Assembly (NCBI RefSeq): GCF_016917755.1
Contig: NZ_CP070326.1
Location: 6,386,001-6,450,000 of the forward strand
Source: Streptomyces noursei
GTDB lineage: Bacteria; Actinomycetota; Actinomycetes; Streptomycetales; Streptomycetaceae
Reading direction: 5' to 3'
DNA: 64,000 bases
Positions 35,168 through 44,190 of the stretch are shown in pieces. The position numbers and the translations under genes were made by a program. The stretch's first letter is position 1. The number at the start of each line of letters is the position of its first letter. The notes under the pieces are model-generated. The model had not been told where the DNA came from, searched no databases, and saw only the letters and a list, made by a program, of their open reading frames with translations.

Positions 35168-35184
35168 GCCGTAGTTGATGCCCG

Positions 35185-36849
35185 TCAGTGCCCCGCCGGC
35201 GCCCCCGTCGTCGCCGGCGGCAGGTCGGCGGTGACACCCTTGTCGCCGAGGTCGGCGGTGTAGTCGGCCGGGACGGTCTCGTCGGTGCCCTCCGGGGCCT
35301 TGAGGGCCTTCAGGACGACCGTCAGGACGACCGTCACCACCACGTTCAGCACGAAGGCGGTGAGGCCGATGTAGCCGATCTCGCCGATCCCGGGGATCTC
35401 CGCGCTGGAGCCGCCGAAGTGCTTCTGGGTCGGGCTGGCCACCCCGTACGCGGCGAGGGTGCCGTAGACCATGCCGATCGCCCAGCCGGCCAGCAGCGCC
35501 CAGCGGTGGAACCACCGGGTGAAGAGGCCGCCGACCAGCGCCGGCATGGTCTGCAGGATCCAGATGCCGCCCAGCAACTGGAAGTTGATCGCGACCGTCT
35601 TGTCCATGGTGAGGACGAAGACCAGCGCCCCGACCTTGACCAGCAGGGAGACCAGCTTGGCGACCTTGTGCTCCTGCTCGGGCGTGGCGGCGGGCTTGAG
35701 GAAGTCCTTGTAGACGTTCCGGGTGAAGAGGTTGGCGGCGGCGATCGACATGATCGCCGCGGGCACCAGCGCGCCGATGCCGATCGCGGCGAACGCCACC
35801 CCGGCGAACCAGCTGGGGAACATGTCCGCGAAGAGCTGCGGGATCGCCAGCTGCGCATTGCCCCGGGTGTCCGTGCCGGCCTTGATCGCCATGAAGCCGA
35901 GCAGCGCCAGAAGGCCCAACATCAGGGAGTAGAGCGGCAGGATGGTGGTGTTGCGGCGGATGACGTTGCGGCTGCGCGAGGAGAGCGTCGCGGTGATCGA
36001 GTGCGGGTACATGAACAGCGCCAGCGCCGAGCCGAGCGCGAGCGTCGCGTACGCCCACTGGGCGTTGGGGCCGCTGGCCAGTTCACCGCGGGGTTTGCCG
36101 GTCGGCCCGTGCACGGCGAGCGTTTCCTTGGCCGAGTGGAAGATCTCGCCGAAGCCGCCCAGCTTGATCGGGATGTAGATGATCGCCACCACGATGACGA
36201 GGTAGATCAGCCCGTCCTTGACGAACGCGATCAGCGCGGGCGCCCGCAGGCCCGAGGAGTAGGTGTACGCGGCCAGCACGGCGAACGCGATCAGCAGCGG
36301 CAGGTCCTTGACGAACCAGTTGGCGTGCTCGCCGCCGCCGACCCCCATCACGTCCAGCACGGCCTGGATGCCGACGAGTTGGAGCGCGATGTAGGGCATC
36401 GTGGCGAGCAGGCCGGTGAGCGCCACCGCCAGCGACAGGCCCTTGGAGCCGAAGCGGCCACGGACGAAGTCGGAGGTGGTGACGTACCCGTGCCGGTGCG
36501 AGACCGACCAGAGCCGGGGCAGGAAGGTGAAGATCAGCGGGTAGACCAGGATGGTGTACGGGACGGCGAAGAAGCCGGAGGCGCCGGCCGTGTAGATCGC
36601 CGCCGGCACGGCCACGAACGTGTACGCGGTGTACAGGTCGCCGCCCAGCAGGAACCAGGTGATCCAGGTGCCGAAGCTCCGCCCGCCCAGGCCCCATTCG
36701 TCGAGGCTGGCGGACTGCTCGGCCCTGCGCCAGCGCGCGGCCAGGAAGCCCATGACCGTGACGGCGAGGAAGAAGAAGACGAAGACGGCGAGCGCCACGC
36801 CGTTGATGCCCCGGGAGGCGGCGGCGAGCGTCGTGACGGGGGTCGTCAT
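35185..36849 (-). CDS. sodium:solute symporter, monocarboxylate (MctP/ActP-like)
   Basis: The product is 554 residues with about thirteen transmembrane helices, the SSSF fold. Landmarks are LDEWGLGGRSFGTWITWFLL (early SSSF motif), YTFVAVPAAIYTAGASGFFA, ALFMYPHSITATLSSRSRNV and PAAIMSIAAANLFTRNVYKD. These resemble the acetate/lactate/pyruvate transporters MctP and ActP. The C-terminus is an acidic soluble tail (DETVPADYTADLGDKG). The gene overlaps its upstream DUF3311 partner by 4 bp, the usual arrangement for this transporter type. The likely role is uptake of small monocarboxylates with sodium; the exact substrate is uncertain. Confidence 0.87.
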   Translation of the reverse strand: MTTPVTTLAAASRGINGVALAVFVFFFLAVTVMGFLAARWRRAEQSASLDEWGLGGRSFGTWITWFLLGGDLYTAYTFVAVPAAIYTAGASGFFAVPYTILVYPLIFTFLPRLWSVSHRHGYVTTSDFVRGRFGSKGLSLAVALTGLLATMPYIALQLVGIQAVLDVMGVGGGEHANWFVKDLPLLIAFAVLAAYTYSSGLRAPALIAFVKDGLIYLVIVVAIIYIPIKLGGFGEIFHSAKETLAVHGPTGKPRGELASGPNAQWAYATLALGSALALFMYPHSITATLSSRSRNVIRRNTTILPLYSLMLGLLALLGFMAIKAGTDTRGNAQLAIPQLFADMFPSWFAGVAFAAIGIGALVPAAIMSIAAANLFTRNVYKDFLKPAATPEQEHKVAKLVSLLVKVGALVFVLTMDKTVAINFQLLGGIWILQTMPALVGGLFTRWFHRWALLAGWAIGMVYGTLAAYGVASPTQKHFGGSSAEIPGIGEIGYIGLTAFVLNVVVTVVLTVVLKALKAPEGTDETVPADYTADLGDKGVTADLPPATTGAPAGH

Positions 36850-37106
36850 CGGACCGCACCCCCCTTGCGGGCGCGCTGCTCACGCTGAACCAGCTTGTAG
36901 GCCACGGCGGTCAGCGCCGTCGAGATCAGCACCCACGCCATCTGGTACCAGTAGAAGAACGGGATCCCGATCAGCGTCGGCTCGATCCTGGCGTACGAAC
37001 TCACCCACAACATCGCGATGAACGGGGCGAGCAGGCACAATCCGGCCACCACCCGCGTGGGGGTGACGACCGGTCTGCGGTCCGGTGATGCGGCTTTCTC
37101 GGCCAT
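36846..37106 (-). CDS. DUF3311 small membrane partner of the symporter
   Basis: The product is 86 residues with two transmembrane helices (VVAGLCLLAPFIAMLWVSSY and FFYWYQMAWVLISTALTAVA) and a basic tail (VQREQRARKG). The motif PFFYWYQ with the aromatic run is characteristic of DUF3311 proteins. These are encoded just upstream of monocarboxylate symporters and are thought to be accessory subunits. The 4-bp overlap (ATGA) with the symporter gene implies translational coupling. The gene is preceded by 225 bp to the dasR stop. That gap shows the AT-richer GTGTAATCGGCTGGAAATC segment as the only promoter-like sequence. Confidence 0.82.
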   Translation of the reverse strand: MAEKAASPDRRPVVTPTRVVAGLCLLAPFIAMLWVSSYARIEPTLIGIPFFYWYQMAWVLISTALTAVAYKLVQREQRARKGGAVR

Positions 37107-37331
37107 GACCGTGGCTCCCGTCCCTGGTGAACTCCTGTGTAATCGGCTGGAAATCTAAGCCAGGGCAGTGGCGCGCGTCACTAGCTGTCCGCATATCGGT
37201 ATGGGGCGGTTACCGCAGGGGAGTTGGGCGGAGAAGGCGCCGGGCCGGCCCTCGTGGGGTGACGCGGTGGACGGGCGGCGGTGCGGCCGGGGCCCGTACG
37301 GCCCGGCCCGGTGCGGCGTGCGCGGGCGGGT

Positions 37332-38093
37332 TCAGTCCGCCGGGCGCTGGAGGCGGGCGACGAACTTGTAGCGGTCGCCGCGGTAGACCGAGCGCACCCA
37401 CTCCACCGGCTGCCCATGGGCGTCCAGGGAGTGCCGGGAGAGCATCAGCATCGGCAGGCCGACGTCGGTGCCCAGCAGCCCGGCCTCGCGCGGGGTGGCC
37501 AGCGAGGTCTCGATGGTCTCCTCGGCCTCCGCCAGCCGGACGTCGTAGACCTCGGCCAGCGCGGTGTAGAGCGATGTGTACTTGACGAGGTTGCGGCGGA
37601 GCGCCGGGAACCGCTTGGCCGACAGGTGGGTGGTCTCGATGGCCATCGGCTCGCCGCTGGCCAGCCGCAGCCGCTCGATGCGCAGCACCCGGCCGCCGGG
37701 GACGATGTCCAGCAGCCCGGCCAGCCGGTCGTCGGCGGTGACGTAGCCGATGTCCAGCAGCTGGGAGGTCGGCTCCAGACCCTGGGCCCGCATGTCCTCC
37801 GTGTAGGAGGTCAGTTGCAGCGCCTGGGAGACCTTGGGCTTGGCGACGAAGGTGCCCTTGCCCTGGATGCGCTCCAGGCGGCCCTCGACGACCAGCTCCT
37901 GGAGGGCCTGGCGGACGGTGGTGCGGGAGGTGTCGAACTCCGCGGCGAGGGTGCGCTCGGGCGGCACCGGGGTGCCCGGCGGCAGGGTCTCGGTGATCTC
38001 CAGCAAATGCCGCTTGAGCCGGTAGTACTTGGGCACCCGGGCGGTGCGTGTGGCGCTGCCGCCGTTCTCGGCGCTGCCCACCTCGGTGTCCAT
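37332..38093 (-). CDS. dasR: GntR-family master regulator DasR
   Basis: DasR represses aminosugar uptake and many development and antibiotic genes, and is released by glucosamine-6-phosphate. The product is 253 residues from ATG 38093. The GntR HTH is YYRLKRHLLEITETLPPGTP, ERTLAAEFDTSRTTVRQALQ and GRLERIQGKGTFVA. The UTRA effector domain includes LQLTSYTEDMRAQGLEP, VLRIERLRLASGEPMAIETT and the C-terminal GQPVEWVRSVYRGDRYKF. These agree closely with what I recall of the S. coelicolor protein. Its gene is divergent from dasA, and the 241-bp gap holds two dre-type operators. Confidence 0.96.
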   Translation of the reverse strand: MDTEVGSAENGGSATRTARVPKYYRLKRHLLEITETLPPGTPVPPERTLAAEFDTSRTTVRQALQELVVEGRLERIQGKGTFVAKPKVSQALQLTSYTEDMRAQGLEPTSQLLDIGYVTADDRLAGLLDIVPGGRVLRIERLRLASGEPMAIETTHLSAKRFPALRRNLVKYTSLYTALAEVYDVRLAEAEETIETSLATPREAGLLGTDVGLPMLMLSRHSLDAHGQPVEWVRSVYRGDRYKFVARLQRPAD

Positions 38094-38261
38094 GACCCGC
38101 CTCTCCGATGCCTGTCGTGCTGCCGTCACCGGCTCCTCCGTACGTAGCGGCTCACATCGTGGCACGGACGGGGTGTCCGGGGATCCACGCGGGTCCCGCC
38201 CCGTCAGATGTCGGTCCGGTAACGGACCTGACAGCGACTCTTATACACCCTTGACACCCCT

Positions 38262-38277
38262 AAAGGTCTAGGCCAAG
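38262..38277. promoter_or_regulatory. dre-type DasR operator 1 (dasR-dasA intergenic)
   Basis: AAAGGTCTAGGCCAAG matches the dre consensus ACTGGTCTAGACCACT at its GGTCTAG-CC core. It lies 58 bp upstream of the dasA start, following a TTGACA hexamer at 38251. Confidence 0.7.
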
Positions 38278-38285
38278 CTGCGGGA

Positions 38286-38301
38286 ACTGGTCTAAACCAT
38301 T
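38286..38301. promoter_or_regulatory. dre-type DasR operator 2 (dasR-dasA intergenic)
   Basis: ACTGGTCTAAACCATT matches 14 of 16 positions of the dre consensus ACTGGTCTAGACCACT. It lies 34 bp upstream of dasA and 24 bp from operator 1. Confidence 0.85.
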
Positions 38302-38334
38302 AAAGCCAAACCCGTCCTTGAGGGGGAGAGCGCG

Positions 38335-39600
38335 ATGAAGCGTGGGCTCATAGCGGCGACCGCGGTCGCGGGAATGCTGGTGAGTGTCGCTGCCTGTGGG
38401 TCGAGCGGCGGAAATGCGGGTGCCGACGGCTTCAAGGGGCAGAAGCTGACCGTATGGGTGATGTCCGGCTCCAATCCGGACCAATGGACCAGGCAGGTGT
38501 CCGAGCAATTCGAGAAGAAGACCGGCGCCACTGTGGAATTCAAGGTCCAGCAGTGGAACGGCATTCAGCAGAAGCTGAGCACCGCGCTTTCCGAGGACAC
38601 CCCGCCGGACGTCGTCGAGATCGGCAACACCCAGACCGCCGCCTACGCCAAGGCCGGCGCCCTGGTCGACCTCGGTGATCTGAAGAAGGAGATCGGCGCC
38701 GACTGGAACGACGCCTTCAACAAGGCCGCGATGGTGGACGGGAAGCAGTACGCCCTGCCGTGGTTCGCCGGCAACCGCGTGGTGATGTACAACAAGAAGA
38801 TCTGGGCCCAGGCCGGGATCGCCAAGCTCCCCACCACCCGCGCCGAGCTCTTCCACGACCTTGACGCCATCAAGCAGAAGACCGACGCCGAGCCGCTCTA
38901 CCTGCCCGGCCAGAACTGGTACTTCCTCGACGGCCTGACCATCGGCACCGGTGCGCAACTGGTGAAGAAGGAAGGCGGCAAATGGGTCTCGAATTTCTCT
39001 GACCCCAAGGTCGCCAAGGCAATGGACATCTACAAGCAGTACCAGGCGTTCAGCACCGCCCCCAAGAACAAGGACGAGGCCACCCCACAACAGGGCGAGA
39101 TCTTCGCCAAGGGGAAGACCGGTGCCATCATCGCCATGGGTTACGAGGCGGCCACCGCCATCAAGGCCAATCCGAAGATCAAGGACGACATCGGATTCTT
39201 CACCATTCCGGGGGAGAGTGCCGCCAAGCCCGAGGGTGTCTTCCTCGGCGGCTCCAACTTCGCCGTCGCCGGAATGAGCAAGAACCAGGAACTCGCCAAG
39301 GAATTCCTCAAGGTCGCCCTCTCCAAGGACAACGACGCCCAGATGGTCAAGGAATCCGGCTGGACGCCCAAGTCCCCGGCCCTGGCCGGCGCCGCCAAGG
39401 ACAACCCGGCCGCCGCGGCCGCCGCCCCGGCCGCCGAGAAGTCCGGCGGCACCACCCCGCTGATCCCGCAGTGGGCCGCGGTCGAGAACGTGCCGAACCC
39501 GATCAAGAACTACATGACCGCGGTCCTGAACGGTAAGGCCCCGACCGACGCCGCCAAGGACATCGAGTCCGAGCTGAACGCCCGGCTCGCCAAGCAGTAG
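38335..39600 (+). CDS. dasA: chitobiose-type sugar-binding lipoprotein DasA
   Basis: DasA is the extracytoplasmic binding protein of the N,N'-diacetylchitobiose ABC importer. The product is 421 residues. The signal peptide MKRGLIAATAVAGMLVSVAA ends in a lipobox with the lipidated Cys21 (VAAC-GSSGG). A class I/CUT1 solute-binding fold follows, with KLTVWVMSGSNPDQW, ALSEDTPPDVVEIGNTQTAA, DGKQYALPWFAGNRVVMYNK and VFLGGSNFAVAGMSKNQELA. The ribosome site GGGGGAGAG is strong. The gene starts a dasABC-dasD operon controlled by the two dre sites upstream. The ATPase is not encoded here and is presumably supplied by a shared MsiK-type protein elsewhere. Confidence 0.95.
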   Translation: MKRGLIAATAVAGMLVSVAACGSSGGNAGADGFKGQKLTVWVMSGSNPDQWTRQVSEQFEKKTGATVEFKVQQWNGIQQKLSTALSEDTPPDVVEIGNTQTAAYAKAGALVDLGDLKKEIGADWNDAFNKAAMVDGKQYALPWFAGNRVVMYNKKIWAQAGIAKLPTTRAELFHDLDAIKQKTDAEPLYLPGQNWYFLDGLTIGTGAQLVKKEGGKWVSNFSDPKVAKAMDIYKQYQAFSTAPKNKDEATPQQGEIFAKGKTGAIIAMGYEAATAIKANPKIKDDIGFFTIPGESAAKPEGVFLGGSNFAVAGMSKNQELAKEFLKVALSKDNDAQMVKESGWTPKSPALAGAAKDNPAAAAAAPAAEKSGGTTPLIPQWAAVENVPNPIKNYMTAVLNGKAPTDAAKDIESELNARLAKQ

Positions 39601-39765
39601 CCGGCCACCGGACGCGTACGGGCGGGGCGTCCCTGCCGCCCCGCCCGTACACCCGGTACAGCGACCGCGGCCGCCGCCACCGCGCCGGGTCGGCCCCCGC
39701 GGGACCGGCGGCCGCCTCCACGGGCACCACAGGCGCATCCACGGGAACGAGGGGACCACACGCTC

Positions 39766-40740
39766 ATGGCAGTGCAGCTCGACGAAGCGGCGGGGAGGAC
39801 CGCGCCGCGGACCGGCAAGGGCGGCGCACCGCCGGCCCGGAGCGGCGCCGGCGGCCGGCGGGCCGCCCCCTACCTCCTGCTGCTCCCTGCCCTGCTCGCC
39901 ACCGCGGTCTTCCTGGGCTGGCCACTCGTCCGCAACCTGGTGCTCTCCTTCCAGAACCTCAACATGAAGGAGCTGATCCAGCACCTCACCGACTGGCGGG
40001 CGCTGGGCAACTACCAGGAGACCCTGGGCAGCGAGCAGTTCTGGCGGGTCACCGTCCGCACCGTCGTCTTCACCGCCGTCAACGTCGTCCTGATCATGGT
40101 GCTGGGCACCCTGCTCGGACTGCTGCTGGCCCGGCTGGGCAAGAAGATGCGGCTGACGCTGTCGGTGGCGCTGGTGCTGGCCTGGGCGATGCCGTCGATC
40201 GCCGCCACCACCGTCTTCCAATGGCTCTTCGACTCCCGCTACGGCGTCGTCAACTGGGTGCTGGACCACCTCGGTTGGCACTCCATGGCCCGCTACGACT
40301 GGGTCGGCACCCAGCTGTCCACTTTCTTCGTCATCACCGTCCTGATCGTCTGGCAGTCGCTGCCCTTCGTGGCCCTCAACCTCTACGCCGCCACCACGAC
40401 GATCCCCAAGGAGCTCTACGAAGCGGCCCGGATGGACGGCGCCGGCACCTGGAAGATCTTCACCTCCGTCACCTTTCCCTTCCTGCGCCCCTTCTTCATG
40501 GCCACGACGTTCCTCGAAGTCATCTGGGTCTTCAAGGCGTTCCCGCAGATCTTCGCGATCAACCAGGGCGGCCCCGACCGGCTCACCGAGACGCTGCCGA
40601 TCTACGCCTTCACCGAGGGCGTCGGCAACCTCCACTTCGGGATGGGCGCCGCGATCTCCGTGCTGACCATCGTGGTGCTGCTCGGCCTCACCGCGTACTA
40701 CCTGCGCCTGACGCTCAAGCAAGAGGAGGACGCGCTGTGA
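39766..40740 (+). CDS. dasB: CUT1 sugar ABC transporter permease DasB
   Basis: One of the two membrane subunits for chitobiose import. The product is 324 residues with a disordered Gly/Ala/Arg-rich N-terminus (first 30 residues) and six or more transmembrane helices, starting AAPYLLLLPALLATAVFLGW. The cytoplasmic EAA loop that docks the ATPase is ELYEAARMDGAGTWKIFTSV. This is the MalF-like order. The last codons overlap the dasC start by 4 bp, so the two permeases are translated together. The gap from dasA is 165 bp without an obvious terminator. Confidence 0.94.
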   Translation: MAVQLDEAAGRTAPRTGKGGAPPARSGAGGRRAAPYLLLLPALLATAVFLGWPLVRNLVLSFQNLNMKELIQHLTDWRALGNYQETLGSEQFWRVTVRTVVFTAVNVVLIMVLGTLLGLLLARLGKKMRLTLSVALVLAWAMPSIAATTVFQWLFDSRYGVVNWVLDHLGWHSMARYDWVGTQLSTFFVITVLIVWQSLPFVALNLYAATTTIPKELYEAARMDGAGTWKIFTSVTFPFLRPFFMATTFLEVIWVFKAFPQIFAINQGGPDRLTETLPIYAFTEGVGNLHFGMGAAISVLTIVVLLGLTAYYLRLTLKQEEDAL

Positions 40741-41567
40741 AGCGCTCACTCGCCGGCCGGATCTGGCCCAACGCGACAGCCGCCGTCCTCGCGCTCGTCT
40801 TCGCCTTCCCCGTGTACTGGATGTTCGCCACGGCCTTCAAGCCGACCCAGGACATCCTCAGCGAGGACCCGGTGTGGTTCCCGTTCCACGGCACCTTCTC
40901 GCACTTCGCGACGGCCGTGGCCGCCCCGAACTTCTGGCGGCTGGCCGGGAATTCCGTCCTGGTGACCGTGGTCGCCGTCGGGCTGTCGCTGGTGATCGGA
41001 CTGTGCGGCTCGTTCGCCATCGCCCGGATGCGGTTCAAGGGCCGCAAGGGCATCCTGCTGACCTTCATGGTCGCCCAGATGGCGCCCTGGGAGGTCATGG
41101 TGATCTCGATCTACATGATCGTCCGGGACGCGGACCTGCTGAACAGCCTGCTGCCGCTCACCTTCTTCTACATGCTGATGGTGCTGCCCTTCACCCTCCT
41201 GACACTGCGCGGCTATGTCGCCGCGGTGCCCAAGGAGTTGGAGGAGTCCGCGATGGTGGACGGCTGCTCGCGCCGCCAGGCGTTCGTCAAGGTCGTCCTG
41301 CCGCTGCTGGCCCCCGGCCTGATGGCCACCTCCCTCTTCGGCTTCATCACCGCCTGGAACGAGTTCCCGCTCGTGCTGGTGCTCAACAAGGAGCCCGGCG
41401 CCGGCACCCTGCCGTTGTGGCTGTCCCAGTTCCAGACCCAGTTCGGCAACGACTGGGGCGCCACGATGGCCGCCGCCTCCCTCTTCGCCCTCCCGATCCT
41501 CGTCCTCTTCCTGTTCCTGCAACGCAAGGCCGTCGGCGGTCTGACCTCCGGCGCGGTGAAGGGATAG
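40737..41567 (+). CDS. dasC: CUT1 sugar ABC transporter permease DasC
   Basis: The MalG-like second permease of the chitobiose importer. The product is 276 residues from GTG 40737 (GTGA overlap with the dasB stop). Six helices begin with NATAAVLALVFAFPVYWMFA. The EAA loop is ELEESAMVDGCSRRQAFVKV, and the C-terminal periplasmic-side region carries TSLFGFITAWNEFPLVLVLN. Length and topology are normal. The next gene, dasD, starts 2 bp after the stop, so the operon is dasA-dasB-dasC-dasD. Confidence 0.94.
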   Translation: MKRSLAGRIWPNATAAVLALVFAFPVYWMFATAFKPTQDILSEDPVWFPFHGTFSHFATAVAAPNFWRLAGNSVLVTVVAVGLSLVIGLCGSFAIARMRFKGRKGILLTFMVAQMAPWEVMVISIYMIVRDADLLNSLLPLTFFYMLMVLPFTLLTLRGYVAAVPKELEESAMVDGCSRRQAFVKVVLPLLAPGLMATSLFGFITAWNEFPLVLVLNKEPGAGTLPLWLSQFQTQFGNDWGATMAAASLFALPILVLFLFLQRKAVGGLTSGAVKG

Positions 41568-41569
41568 CC

Positions 41570-43099
41570 ATGGCCACCGTCACCCGCTCCATCGACACCC
41601 TCACCCGGGACGCGCTCGCCGTCCTCCAGCCCGGCTTCACCGGCACCACCGCGCCGGACTGGCTGCTGCACCGCCTCGACGAGGGACTGATGACCGTCGC
41701 CCTCTTCGGTCGCAACGTGCACGACCCCGAACAACTCGCCTCCCTCTCCGGCCGGTTGCGCGACGTCCGCGGGGACCTGCTGATCGCCATCGACGAGGAG
41801 GGCGGCGACGTCACCCGCCTCGAAGTGCGCGGCGGCTCCTCCTTCCCCGGCAACCTCGCGCTCGGCGCCGTCGACGACACCGAGCTGACCCGCGCCGTCG
41901 CCCGCGAACTCGGCCGCTGCCTGGCCGACTGCGGCATCAACGTCAACTGGGCCCCCTCCGCCGACGTCAACTCCAACCCCGCCAACCCCGTCATCGGGGT
42001 CCGCTCCTTCGGCGCCGCCCCCGACCTCGTCGCCCGGCACACCGCCGCCTACGTCGAGGGGTTGCAGTCCGCCGGCGTTGCCGCCTGCACCAAGCACTTC
42101 CCCGGCCACGGCGACACCGCCACCGACTCCCACCACGACCTCCCCCGCATCACCGCCGATCTGACGATGCTTCAGGAACGCGAACTGGTGCCGTTCCGCG
42201 CCGCGGTGGCCGCCGGCACCCGCGCCGTGATGAGCGCCCACATCCTGCTGCCCGCCCTGGACGCAGAACGCCCCGCCACGCTCAGCCCCGCCGCCCTGCA
42301 CGGCCTGCTGCGCGCACCCGTCACCGAAGGCGGCCTCGGCTTCGAGGGCCTGATCGTCACCGACGGCATCGAGATGCGGGCCATCTCCACCACCTACGGC
42401 ATCGAACGCGGCAGCGTCCTGGCGCTCGCGGCCGGGGCCGACGCGATCTGCGTCGGCGGCGGACTCGCCGACGAGGACACCGTGCTGCGGCTCCGCGACG
42501 CGCTGGTCCGCGCCGTCCGGGAGGGCGAACTGCCCGAGGAGCGGCTCGCCGACGCCGCGGCACGGGTCCGCGCCCTGGCGCACTGGACCACGGGTGCGGG
42601 CGCGGGGGAGGAAATCGCGCCGGCACCCGGGATCGGCCTGACCGCAGCCCGCCGCGCCCTCCGTCTGACCTCCACCACCCCCTGCACGCCGCTGACCGGC
42701 CCCGCCTACGTCGCCTCCTTCACCCCCCTCGCCAACATCGCCGTCGGCGACGAAACCCCCTGGGGCGTCGCCGCCGAACTCTCCCGGCTCCTCCCCGGCA
42801 CCGAGACCGCCGCCTACGCCGCAGAGGACGCCGCGGCCGGCACCCGCGCCCTCGTCGACACCCTGCTCACCGCCGCCGGCGAACGCCCCGTCGTGGCCGT
42901 CGTCCGCGACCTGCACCGCCACCCGTGGATGGCCGACGCGCTGCACGCCCTGCTGACCGCCCGCCCCGACACCGCCGTCGTCGAGATGGGCGTCCCCCAG
43001 GCGCCACCCCAGGGCACCCCCCACCTCGCCACCCACGGCGCGGCCCGCGTCTGCGCGCAGGCCGCGGCCGAGGCCCTCACCGGCCGACGGCCGAACTGA
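41570..43099 (+). CDS. dasD: glycoside hydrolase family 3 enzyme, beta-N-acetylglucosaminidase-type
   Basis: The enzyme is expected to split imported chitobiose to GlcNAc in the cytoplasm; there is no signal peptide. The product is 509 residues. The GH3/NagZ TIM-barrel motifs are present: LLIAIDEEGGDVTRLE, NWAPSADVNSNPANPVIG, KHFPGHGDTATDSHHDLP (with the His of the Asp-His dyad) and the nucleophile Asp in LIVTDGIEMRAIS. A C-terminal alpha/beta domain of about 150 residues follows (PYVASFTPLANIAVGDET-like), larger than in NagZ and typical of actinobacterial enzymes. It starts 2 bp after dasC, so it belongs to the das operon. Confidence 0.9.
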   Translation: MATVTRSIDTLTRDALAVLQPGFTGTTAPDWLLHRLDEGLMTVALFGRNVHDPEQLASLSGRLRDVRGDLLIAIDEEGGDVTRLEVRGGSSFPGNLALGAVDDTELTRAVARELGRCLADCGINVNWAPSADVNSNPANPVIGVRSFGAAPDLVARHTAAYVEGLQSAGVAACTKHFPGHGDTATDSHHDLPRITADLTMLQERELVPFRAAVAAGTRAVMSAHILLPALDAERPATLSPAALHGLLRAPVTEGGLGFEGLIVTDGIEMRAISTTYGIERGSVLALAAGADAICVGGGLADEDTVLRLRDALVRAVREGELPEERLADAAARVRALAHWTTGAGAGEEIAPAPGIGLTAARRALRLTSTTPCTPLTGPAYVASFTPLANIAVGDETPWGVAAELSRLLPGTETAAYAAEDAAAGTRALVDTLLTAAGERPVVAVVRDLHRHPWMADALHALLTARPDTAVVEMGVPQAPPQGTPHLATHGAARVCAQAAAEALTGRRPN

Positions 43100-43171
43100 C
43101 CGGCCCTGACGTCAGCCTCCCTGACGGGTGAGCCGCACCACGCGGCACACCCCTGACGTCAGCGGCCCCGA

Positions 43172-43202
43172 GGGCGCGCACCCCCTGACGGGGCGTGCGC
43201 CC
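43172..43202. terminator. imperfect 13-bp hairpin after dasD
   Basis: GGGCGCGCACCCC and GGGGCGTGCGCCC pair with two mismatches around CTGAC. It lies 73 bp after the dasD stop. Confidence 0.5.
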
Positions 43203-43258
43203 TCCCCGGCGGCCCCTCCCCGACGGGCGGACATGCCCGCGGGTGGGGGCAGCCGCCA

Positions 43259-43292
43259 GGCGGGGCGACCGCGTGGGGCGCGTCGCCCCGCC
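43259..43292. terminator. 11-bp perfect hairpin between dasD and nagB
   Basis: GGCGGGGCGAC and GTCGCCCCGCC pair around a 12-nt loop in the convergent region. Confidence 0.6.
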
Positions 43293-43305
43293 CCGCGACA
43301 CGCAC

Positions 43306-43357
43306 AGGGCCCGTACCCGCGCCGGCCCCGCGGGGGCCCGGCACCGGTACGGGCCCT
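43306..43357. terminator. 12-bp perfect hairpin downstream of nagB
   Basis: AGGGCCCGTACC and GGTACGGGCCCT pair around a 28-nt GC-rich loop, 21 bp after the nagB stop. Confidence 0.65.
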
Positions 43358-43377
43358 CGGGCCGCCGGTGGGTTCTT

Positions 43378-44160
43378 CTAGAGCCCCTGCCACTCCGGCT
43401 TGGCGGCGTAGGTCGCGCGGAAGTACTCGGCCAGCTTCAGCTTCGACGCCGCGGCCTCGTCGACGACCACCGTGGCATGCCGGTGGAGCTGGAGCGCCGA
43501 GGCCGGCACCAGCGCGGCGACCGGCCCCTCGACGGCCTGCGCCACGGCGTCGGCCTTGCCCTCGCCGGTGGCGAGCAGCACCAGGTGACGGGCCTCCAGG
43601 ATGGTGCCGATGCCCTGGGTGATGACGTGGTGCGGGACCTCGTCCAGGCTGTCGAAGAAGCGGGCGTTGTCCTCCCGGGTCTGCTGGGTGAGGGTCTTGA
43701 TACGGGTACGGGAAGCCAGCGACGAGCAGGGCTCGTTGAAGCCGATGTGCCCGTCGGTGCCGATGCCGAGCAGTTGGAGGTCCACCCCGCCGGCGTCGCG
43801 CAGTGCCTTGTCGTACGCCTCGCAGGCGGCCTGGACGTCCTCCGCCGCGCCGTCCGGCCCCATGAACGCGCTCTCGTCGAGCCCCAGCGGCTCCACCACC
43901 TCGCGCAGTACCACCGAGCGGTAGGACTCGGGGTGCCCGGCGGGCAGGCCCACATACTCGTCGAGCTGGCAGATCCGGGCCCGCGAGGCGTCCACCGCAC
44001 CGGCCCGGACCTTCGTCGCCAGCGCCTCGTAGATGGGCAACGGGGTCGAGCCGGTGGCCACCCCGAGCAGCGCCTCGGGCTTGCGGCGCACCAGGGTGGC
44101 GATGGCCTCCGCGATGAGCTCGCCGCCTGCCACGGCATCCGGGACGATGACAACTTCCAC
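43378..44160 (-). CDS. nagB: glucosamine-6-phosphate deaminase
   Basis: NagB converts glucosamine-6-phosphate (also the DasR effector) to fructose-6-phosphate and ammonia. The product is 260 residues from GTG 44160. Family motifs are LLGVATGSTPLPIYEAL, ARICQLDEYVGLPAGHPESY (the Asp-Glu general base region), the signature LQLLGIGTDGHIGFNEP and SALQLHRHATVVVDEAAASK. Length matches the hexameric enzymes. A dre-type site lies 31-46 bp upstream, so it is predicted to be under DasR control along with the das operon. It is convergent with dasD. Confidence 0.96.
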   Translation of the reverse strand: MEVVIVPDAVAGGELIAEAIATLVRRKPEALLGVATGSTPLPIYEALATKVRAGAVDASRARICQLDEYVGLPAGHPESYRSVVLREVVEPLGLDESAFMGPDGAAEDVQAACEAYDKALRDAGGVDLQLLGIGTDGHIGFNEPCSSLASRTRIKTLTQQTREDNARFFDSLDEVPHHVITQGIGTILEARHLVLLATGEGKADAVAQAVEGPVAALVPASALQLHRHATVVVDEAAASKLKLAEYFRATYAAKPEWQGL

Positions 44161-44190
44161 GCTTGGCCTGCCGTTCTGGAGAATGGGCTA

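Larger units (their letters stand above)
43100..43377. other. convergent intergenic region with a cluster of hairpins
   Basis: Between dasD and nagB. The 10-bp palindrome CTGACGTCAG occurs at 43106-43115 and 43153-43162, and CCTGACG is present four times. A 13-bp imperfect hairpin (43172-43202) and two long perfect ones follow. No gene is seen. Confidence 0.6.
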
